The notes below the pieces were generated by a model. The model saw nothing but the letters and a program-made list of their open reading frames with translations, searched no databases and was not told where the DNA came from. A stretch of DNA of 64,000 nt. Origin: Mesorhizobium sp. YC-39 (GTDB lineage Bacteria > Pseudomonadota > Alphaproteobacteria > Rhizobiales > Rhizobiaceae). A program made the translations under genes and the position numbers. The stretch is taken from assembly GCF_025753795.1 (NCBI RefSeq), contig NZ_JAOWPS010000001.1, positions 806,001 through 870,000 of the forward strand, read 5' to 3'. Shown here piece after piece: positions 58,777 to 64,000 of this stretch (the first letter of the stretch is position 1; each line of letters opens with the position of its first letter).

Positions 58777-60363
58777 CTAGACGGACACGTCCGCTATGGC
58801 CGCCTTGGCCATGGCGAGCTGGGCTGGCACCACGGAGAGGTCGCGCAGGCCGGCTTCAAGCAGCGCCGGGATCGAGGCCGGATCGCCGCCGGCATCGCCG
58901 CACAGGCTGACCGGAATTTTGTTCGCCTGGCCGAACGCGGCGACGGATGCGATGAGGCGGAGCACCGCCGGATGCCGAACGGAATTCAGATGCGCGACCG
59001 AAGCATTGTCGCGCGCGGCCGCCATCACATATTGCGTCAGGTCGTTCGAGCCGATCGAAAAGAAGGCGATGGCGGAAAATGCCTCCGGCGCGATCGCCAC
59101 CGATGGCACTTCGACCATGATGCCCAGCGGCGGCATTTTGGACGCGACGCCGCGCGCGGAAAGCCCGGCCTGCTCTTCCGCGAACAGGGCGGTGGCTCGC
59201 TGATACTCGTCCATGACGGCGATCATCGGGAACATCACCTTGAGATTGCCATACATGGCAGCGCGCAGCAGCGCCCGGATCTGGACGCGAAAAACCTCCA
59301 GCCGCGCCAGCGACAGCCTGATGCCGCGCAGACCGAGGAAAGGATTGCCTTCCTCAACGGTGAAGCCCGGCACCGGCTTGTCGCCGCCGGCATCGACGGT
59401 ACGGATGGTCACCGGCTTGTCGCCCGCCCATTCCAGCACCTTGCGGTAGGCGAGATATTGCGTTTCCTCGTCCGGCAGCGTCTTGCCGAACAGGAATTCG
59501 GTGCGCATCAGCCCGACGCCGTCACAGGTCGAGATATCGATGCCGTCGACATCGGACGGGTCGGCGATGTTGACCTGTACGCGCACCGCCGTGCCGGCTT
59601 TCGTCGCGGCCGGCCGCGCCAGATAGGTTTCCGCTTGGTCACGGCGCGCGGCAAAGGATGATGACGACCGGCGGAATGCCTCGATCTCGGCCTTGGACGG
59701 CGAGAGCACGATGCCGCCATGCTCGGCATCGAGCAGTGCGATGCCGGCAAGATGAGCCGGCGAAGCACCAAGCCCCACGACCATCGGCACGCCACGCGAG
59801 CGCGCCAGCATGGCGACATGGCTGGCGGCACTGCCGGCTTTCAGCGCGATGCCACCGCCGGAGCTCCAGTCGGTTTCGAGGAAACGTGTCGGCGCGATGT
59901 CCTCGCCGTAGAATATGGCGCCGGCAGGTGCCACGACCTCGCCGTCTTCGGTCAATGCGCGCAACACCTGGTCCCTGATATCGCGCATGTCGGCGGCGCG
60001 CGCCCGGAAATAGTCCTGGTCCGAGGTTTCGTAGCCGGCGATCTCGGCATCGAGCGCCTGCCGCCAGGCCATGTCGGCCGGCTGGCCGGCGTCGATCGCC
60101 GCGAAGGCCGGACCGGTCAGCGCATCGTCCTCCAGCATGGCGACCTGGAATTCGAGGATGCCGGCCGCCTCCTCGTTGGTTGTTTCCATCAGTCCGGCAA
60201 GCCGGGCTGCCGCAACGCCGATCGCCGCCTCGAGCGCGGCCGTCTCATCCGCTGCCGTCGCCTTTCTGGCGTAGCGCGCGGCAACCGGTTCGAGGTAGAA
60301 CAGCGGCCCCTCGGCATAACCGGCCGAGGCCGAAATGCCTGTCAGTTTAAGCGGTCCGGACAT
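58777..60363 (-). CDS. PTS enzyme I (PEP-protein phosphotransferase) of dha operon
   Basis: The 528-residue enzyme takes phosphate from PEP and passes it to HPr. The phosphorylated His is in SAASHVAMLARSRG near 183. The PEP-binding barrel has GVGLMRTEFLF, RTVDAGGDKPVPGF, PFLGLRGIRLSL, FFSIGSNDLTQY and the active-site Cys in VSLCGDAGG. No GAF domain is attached, so it is an EI of the carbohydrate type, dedicated to dihydroxyacetone kinase. It overlaps the HPr gene by 17 bp. Confidence 0.93.
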   Translation of the reverse strand: MSGPLKLTGISASAGYAEGPLFYLEPVAARYARKATAADETAALEAAIGVAAARLAGLMETTNEEAAGILEFQVAMLEDDALTGPAFAAIDAGQPADMAWRQALDAEIAGYETSDQDYFRARAADMRDIRDQVLRALTEDGEVVAPAGAIFYGEDIAPTRFLETDWSSGGGIALKAGSAASHVAMLARSRGVPMVVGLGASPAHLAGIALLDAEHGGIVLSPSKAEIEAFRRSSSSFAARRDQAETYLARPAATKAGTAVRVQVNIADPSDVDGIDISTCDGVGLMRTEFLFGKTLPDEETQYLAYRKVLEWAGDKPVTIRTVDAGGDKPVPGFTVEEGNPFLGLRGIRLSLARLEVFRVQIRALLRAAMYGNLKVMFPMIAVMDEYQRATALFAEEQAGLSARGVASKMPPLGIMVEVPSVAIAPEAFSAIAFFSIGSNDLTQYVMAAARDNASVAHLNSVRHPAVLRLIASVAAFGQANKIPVSLCGDAGGDPASIPALLEAGLRDLSVVPAQLAMAKAAIADVSV

Positions 60364-60649
60364 GGTCCGCGCCTTCGTCGAAATCGCGCCGCACCAGCTC
60401 GACCAGTGCGCCGACTGCCTCGCCGGCGCCGTCGCCCTTGGCCCTGATATGCAGCATCGTGCCTTTCGGCGCCTTGGCCGCCATCACCTTGACGATGCTC
60501 TTGGCGTCGAACCACGGCCCGTTGGCGGCGAGCGCCACCTCGATCTCAGCCGAAAACGTCTTGGCGAGCTTGGTGAATTTCACCGAAGGGCGCGCATGCA
60601 GGCCCACCTCGTGGGTGATCAGGACGGTGGCTTCGGCGGATGCGGACAT
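60347..60649 (-). CDS. PTS phosphocarrier protein HPr
   Basis: A 100-residue HPr with the phosphorylated His18 in GLHARPSVKFTKLAK and a Ser51 in FDAKSIVKVMAA at the position of regulatory Ser46. It carries phosphate from EI to DhaM. It is encoded between dhaM and EI in one operon. Confidence 0.94.
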   Translation of the reverse strand: MSASAEATVLITHEVGLHARPSVKFTKLAKTFSAEIEVALAANGPWFDAKSIVKVMAAKAPKGTMLHIRAKGDGAGEAVGALVELVRRDFDEGADHVRTA

Positions 60650-60670
60650 GCTGTCAAAATTCCTGTTCGT

Positions 60671-61060
60671 TCACGATGGCGCCAATTCGTGTGCCGTCGC
60701 CACCACTTCCCTCAGCGAGGCGCCGCCGGAAGCCTCCGTCGCCGCCATCACCGCGCCCTCGACGATCGGCGCATTGCAGACGATGATCTTCTGCGCGCGC
60801 GGCTCGCCGATCATCTCGACCGCCATCTCGCTGTTGGTCTCGGCGCCGCCGAGATCGACGAGGATGGCGACACCCGCCTCCGACCAGGCCTTGTCGATGG
60901 CGACCATGATCGCCTCGACATTTGTGCCCAGTCCGCCATGGCCGTTTCCGCCGCACCATGCAAGCGGCACTTCGTCGCCGACCATCTGGCGCACCATGTC
61001 CGCCGTGCCTTCGGCGACCAGCGGCGAGTGCGATACGATGACGATGCCGACATTGCTCAT
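60671..61060 (-). CDS. dhaM: Dihydroxyacetone kinase phosphoryl donor DhaM (EIIA-man type)
   Basis: The 129-residue protein has His11 in VIVSHSPLVAEG, the site phosphorylated by HPr, and VAILVDLGGAETNSEMAVEM further on. Unlike the E. coli fusion, the HPr and EI modules are separate genes here. It overlaps dhaL by 4 bp (ATGA). Confidence 0.94.
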   Translation of the reverse strand: MSNVGIVIVSHSPLVAEGTADMVRQMVGDEVPLAWCGGNGHGGLGTNVEAIMVAIDKAWSEAGVAILVDLGGAETNSEMAVEMIGEPRAQKIIVCNAPIVEGAVMAATEASGGASLREVVATAHELAPS

Positions 61061-61674
61061 GCGTGCCCCTCGATTGTTTCGGCAACGGCCCGTACCAGCA
61101 GCGCCGTCGAACGCGCCCCGGCGTCCATATGGCCGATCGACCGGTCGCCAAGGAACGAGGCGCGGCCGCGCAAAGCCTTCATCGGCACGGTGGCATTGGC
61201 CGCATTGTCGGCGGCGGCGACGATTTCCGGCCCGGTCCTGCGTTGCAGCAGCGCCTCATGCACCGGCTGCAGCACATCGAGCATGGTCTTTTGCCCGACC
61301 TGCGACTTGCCCCGCGCGGCCACCGCTTCGATGGCCTTGCCGAACGCGGTCGCCAGATTGGCGCGATCGGGCTCTGAGGAAATCTCCTTGCCGAGCGCCA
61401 TGAACAGCGTGCCGAAAAGCGGGCCCGAAGCCCCGCCGACGGTCATCACCAGCTTGGTGCCGATCGCCTTCAATGCGTCGGGCAGGGGCTTTGCCGCGAA
61501 CGCATCGGCCTCGGCCCTGACAGCCTCGAAACCACGCTTCATGTTGAGCCCATGGTCGCCGTCGCCGATCGCCTGGTCGAGCGTGGTCAGCTCCTCCGCG
61601 TGGGCGGCAATCGTATCGGCGGCAGCTGATATCAGCGCCTTGAGGTCAACCTTGCTCATCGCCTCTATGCTCAT
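61057..61674 (-). CDS. dhaL: Dihydroxyacetone kinase ADP-binding subunit DhaL
   Basis: The 205-residue subunit holds ADP with Mg through Asp33, Asp38 and Asp40 in TLDQAIGDGDHGLNMKRG, and has VGGASGPLFGTLFMALG. It moves phosphate from DhaM to dihydroxyacetone on DhaK. Its start overlaps the stop of the upstream ATPase gene by 4 bp. Confidence 0.95.
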   Translation of the reverse strand: MSIEAMSKVDLKALISAAADTIAAHAEELTTLDQAIGDGDHGLNMKRGFEAVRAEADAFAAKPLPDALKAIGTKLVMTVGGASGPLFGTLFMALGKEISSEPDRANLATAFGKAIEAVAARGKSQVGQKTMLDVLQPVHEALLQRRTGPEIVAAADNAANATVPMKALRGRASFLGDRSIGHMDAGARSTALLVRAVAETIEGHA

Positions 61675-62690
61675 CGGTTTGCAATCCTGTTGCCGGCCTG
61701 GTCGAAGAACAGTGGCGCCCGGTATCGGATCGTCACCCGGTCGCCCCTTTCCAGTTGCGTGTCGGGGTCGGTCAGCGTCACCAGCTTCCTGGTCCCCACG
61801 CTCACATGCAGATGGTTCTGGTCGCCCAGATGCTCGACCCAGTCGACAACACCGTCGGCATGGCCGTTCGACGCCTTGCCGATCGACAGATGTTCTGTAC
61901 GCGCGCCGATCGTTTTGGTTCCCGCCGGCATGTCGCCATCGGGCAGCAGCCCGGCCGGCAACAAATTGATCGCCGGCTGGCCGAGCCTTGCGGCGACATG
62001 CAGGTTTGCCGGCTCCGAATAGATGGTGCGCGGCGTGCCGATCTGCACCAGCACGCCGTCGGCGAGGATGCCGATGCGGTCGGCCATGGTCATCGCCTCG
62101 ATCTGGTCATGCGTGACATAGAGCATGGTGGCGCCGAGCTCAGCCTGGATGCGCTTCAGCTCCAGCCGGAGGTCGGCACGCAGCTTGGCGTCGAGCGACG
62201 ACAATGGCTCGTCCATCAGGTAGATCGAAGGCTTGCGCACCAGGGCACGCCCGATGGCGACGCGCTGCATCTCGCCGCCGGAAAGTTTCGTCGAGCGGTT
62301 ATCCAGCTTGTGATGGATGCGCACCATCCTGGCCACCTCCTCGACGCGGCGGCGCACCGCCTCTTCGGGGAAGCGCCGTGCCGGCGAGCGCAGCGGAAAG
62401 GCGAGATTGTCGTAGACCGACAGATGCGGATAGAGCGAATATTGCTGGAAGACGAAGGCGGTGTCGCGCTCGGCCGGCGACAGCATGGTGGCATCGCGGC
62501 CGGCAATATGGATCGTGCCCGTGTCGGGCCGTTCCAGCCCGGCGATCAGGCGCAGCGTCGTCGTCTTGCCGGCTCCGGTAGGTCCCAGCAGCACGACGAA
62601 CTCGCCGTCCTTGATCTGCAGGTCAAGCCGGTCGATGGCGGTGTGCTCGCCAAAATTCTTGGTCACGCCCTTGATGTGCACGTCAGCCAT
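61671..62690 (-). CDS. Sugar/polyol ABC transporter ATPase (MalK/UgpC class), second
   Basis: A 339-residue ATPase with GPTGAGKTT, LSGGEMQR and YLMDEPLSSLDAKLR, plus the C-terminal TOBE domain of carbohydrate importers. GGAGG lies 7 bp before ATG 62690. It pairs with the ATPase at 62683. Co-transcription with dhaL suggests import of dihydroxyacetone, glycerol or a related polyol; permeases and receptor are beyond the window. Confidence 0.9.
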   Translation of the reverse strand: MADVHIKGVTKNFGEHTAIDRLDLQIKDGEFVVLLGPTGAGKTTTLRLIAGLERPDTGTIHIAGRDATMLSPAERDTAFVFQQYSLYPHLSVYDNLAFPLRSPARRFPEEAVRRRVEEVARMVRIHHKLDNRSTKLSGGEMQRVAIGRALVRKPSIYLMDEPLSSLDAKLRADLRLELKRIQAELGATMLYVTHDQIEAMTMADRIGILADGVLVQIGTPRTIYSEPANLHVAARLGQPAINLLPAGLLPDGDMPAGTKTIGARTEHLSIGKASNGHADGVVDWVEHLGDQNHLHVSVGTRKLVTLTDPDTQLERGDRVTIRYRAPLFFDQAGNRIANR

Positions 62691-63789
62691 GACGCGCCTC
62701 CACCGCTGCGTCATGGATTGCGGTCCTGACCGCCCGGCCGGAGCCCTTGTCGAACAGCGACAGCCGCGCGCTGCTCAGCGCCAGTCCGACATGGTCGCCC
62801 GTGTTGAGTCGGATCTCGGCCGGCACCCGCGCCTTGATGATGCCGTCCGCCGTCTCCACCGCCACGATCTGCGTGGTGCCGAGATACTCGGTGCCGTAGA
62901 TGGCGCCGCGCAATTTCGATGCGTCGTCGAAGCGGATGTGTTCGGGACGGATGCCGAGTGCCATCGCGGCCGGCGCGATGTCCTCGCGCACCTCCGGCAC
63001 CGCCACCTTGGCGCCTTGCACGACGATCTCTTTCGACCCTTTCGCGAGCCCGCCGCCGAAGCCCAGAAAATTCATCGGTGGCGAGCCGATGAAGTCGGCG
63101 ACGAACATGGTCGCCGGCCGGTCGTAGATCTCGCGTGGCGTGCCGAACTGCTCGATGACACCGTGGTTCATCACCGCGATCTTGTCGGCCATCGACATCG
63201 CTTCCATCTGGTCGTGGGTGACATAGACCGTGGTGGCGTGGATGCGGTTATGCAGCTCGCGCAGTTCATGGACCATCAGATCGCGGAATTCGGTGTCGAG
63301 CGTGCCGAGCGGCTCGTCCATCAGGAAGCATTTCGGCCGCCGCACGATGGCGCGGCCGAGCGCCACGCGCTGGCGGTCGCCACCGGCAAGGCCGGAGACG
63401 GACTTGTTGAGAAGATGGTCGATGCGCAACAGCTTCGCCGTCTCTTCCACCCGCTGGCGGATTTCGGCTGACGGCATGCCTTGCGCCAGCAGCGGAAAGC
63501 CGATGTTCTTCCTGACGTTCATATGCGGATAGAGCGCAAAGAGCTGGAAGACGAAGGCGATGTCGCGCTCGCGGGCGCGGCGCATGGTGACGTCCTCGCC
63601 GCCAAGCAGGATCTTGCCGCCGGTCGGCAGTTCGAGCCCGGCGATCATCCTGAGCGTCGTCGTCTTGCCGCAGCCAGACGGTCCCAGCATGACGAAGAAC
63701 TCGCCGTCCTCAACGGCGAAGTTGGAGTCCTGCACGGCAACGAAGTCGCCAAAAGCCTTTCTCAGATGCTCAACGCGGATTTCAGCCAT
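62683..63789 (-). CDS. Sugar/polyol ABC transporter ATPase (MalK/UgpC class), first
   Basis: A 368-residue ATPase with GPSGCGKTT, the signature variant LAGGDRQRVALGRAI, FLMDEPLGTLD and a TOBE domain. Two separate ATPases in one importer are seen in the rhizobial glycerol transporter (GlpS/GlpT), so a heterodimer is likely. It overlaps the following gene by 8 bp. Confidence 0.9.
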   Translation of the reverse strand: MAEIRVEHLRKAFGDFVAVQDSNFAVEDGEFFVMLGPSGCGKTTTLRMIAGLELPTGGKILLGGEDVTMRRARERDIAFVFQLFALYPHMNVRKNIGFPLLAQGMPSAEIRQRVEETAKLLRIDHLLNKSVSGLAGGDRQRVALGRAIVRRPKCFLMDEPLGTLDTEFRDLMVHELRELHNRIHATTVYVTHDQMEAMSMADKIAVMNHGVIEQFGTPREIYDRPATMFVADFIGSPPMNFLGFGGGLAKGSKEIVVQGAKVAVPEVREDIAPAAMALGIRPEHIRFDDASKLRGAIYGTEYLGTTQIVAVETADGIIKARVPAEIRLNTGDHVGLALSSARLSLFDKGSGRAVRTAIHDAAVEARHG

Positions 63790-63792
63790 CGT

Positions 63793-63999
63793 CTACTCCG
63801 GAAACTTCGAGACGATGATGAACATCGCCGTGCCAATGAGCATGGTGATGAAGGAATAGGTATAGAGCGACAGCGCGAACGGCTGGAACAGCATCAGGAA
63901 GCCGATACCGATGATCGCGGTGGCGATATTCTCCATCAGCCCGCGCCTTGCCCAGACCGGCCAGCGCGATTTGCGTTTTGCGGGTTGGGTCAGGCTCAT
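63793..63999 (-). CDS. Small two-helix membrane protein of the ABC/dha operon
   Basis: A 68-residue protein with a basic N-terminus (MSLTQPAKRKSRWPVWARRG) and two membrane helices (about 24-42 and 46-64). It lies 3 bp before the first ATPase gene. Small membrane proteins of this kind accompany polyol importers in rhizobia, but its role is unknown. The gene is complete within the window. Confidence 0.75.
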   Translation of the reverse strand: MSLTQPAKRKSRWPVWARRGLMENIATAIIGIGFLMLFQPFALSLYTYSFITMLIGTAMFIIVSKFPE

Positions 64000-64000
64000 T

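Noticed and set aside
60347..60649. HPr as substrate of the two HprK-like proteins in this window
   Set aside because: Ser51 is at the right place, but both kinases sit in peptide-maturation cassettes; no evidence links them to this HPr.
60335..61969. 544-codon plus-strand open frame
   Set aside because: Antisense to HPr, dhaM and dhaL; no recognisable domain.

Overview
The window looks like a chromosomal segment of a Rhizobiales alphaproteobacterium, most probably Mesorhizobium or a close relative. The reasons are the high GC content, a succinoglycan-type exo locus, a rhizobial assimilatory nitrate operon, and short palindromic repeats of a kind I associate with Mesorhizobium. The assignment rests on gene families and repeats only. 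Almost every base belongs to an intact gene. I see no tRNA, rRNA, CRISPR array, insertion sequence or prophage.

Layout. 1-6.6 kb: nitrate assimilation (end of a NarK-type transporter, nirB, nirD, nasA). The nasA frame has been invaded in frame by palindromic repeats. 6.6-14.4 kb: a peptide/opine-family ABC importer with a flavin monooxygenase and a double-DUF427 protein. 14.5-19 kb: a small membrane protein, an aldehyde dehydrogenase, a glucoamylase-like protein and an SDR. 19.1-20.1 kb: a stand-alone TIR-like protein. 20.2-25.4 kb: exoQ, a methyltransferase, exoF, exoY, exoX. 25.4-33 kb: a lasso-peptide cluster (transporter D, HPr-kinase-like K, cyclase C, protease B2, PqqD-like B1, an unlisted 50-residue precursor A, and a divergent nucleotidyltransferase N). 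33-52 kb: the rest of the EPS locus (GT2, exoK-like GH16, ugd, a GMC oxidoreductase with a Tat partner, GT4, PRTase-HAD fusion, flippase, exoL, exoA, exoM, exoO, galU/exoN, exoP, exoZ). 52-54 kb: an acyl-CoA synthetase of PrpE type. 54.2-57.2 kb: a second PqqD/B2/HprK-like/nucleotidyltransferase cassette with no cyclase and no recognisable precursor. 57.3-64 kb: a PTS-driven dihydroxyacetone kinase operon (dhaK, a small unknown, EI, HPr, dhaM, dhaL) with two ABC ATPases and a small membrane protein.

Two results stand out. First, the lasso precursor at 31128-31280 (minus) has a textbook leader (Y-x2-P-x-L-x3-G-x5-T) and a core with Gly1 and Asp9 for a nine-residue ring. It ends in Ser, and the cluster carries a kinase of the class known to phosphorylate the C-terminal Ser of paeninodin. 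Second, a motif close to TTGCAnTGCAGCAA lies about 45-68 bp before the start codons of exoY, the lasso precursor, the gene upstream of exoK, the flippase, exoL, exoP and exoZ, and about 78 bp before exoQ. The lasso peptide and the exopolysaccharide may therefore share one regulator.

Repeat elements have also remodelled genes. One sits inside nasA, one supplies the N-terminus of the lasso B2 protein, and one supplies the stop codon of a Tat-signal protein.
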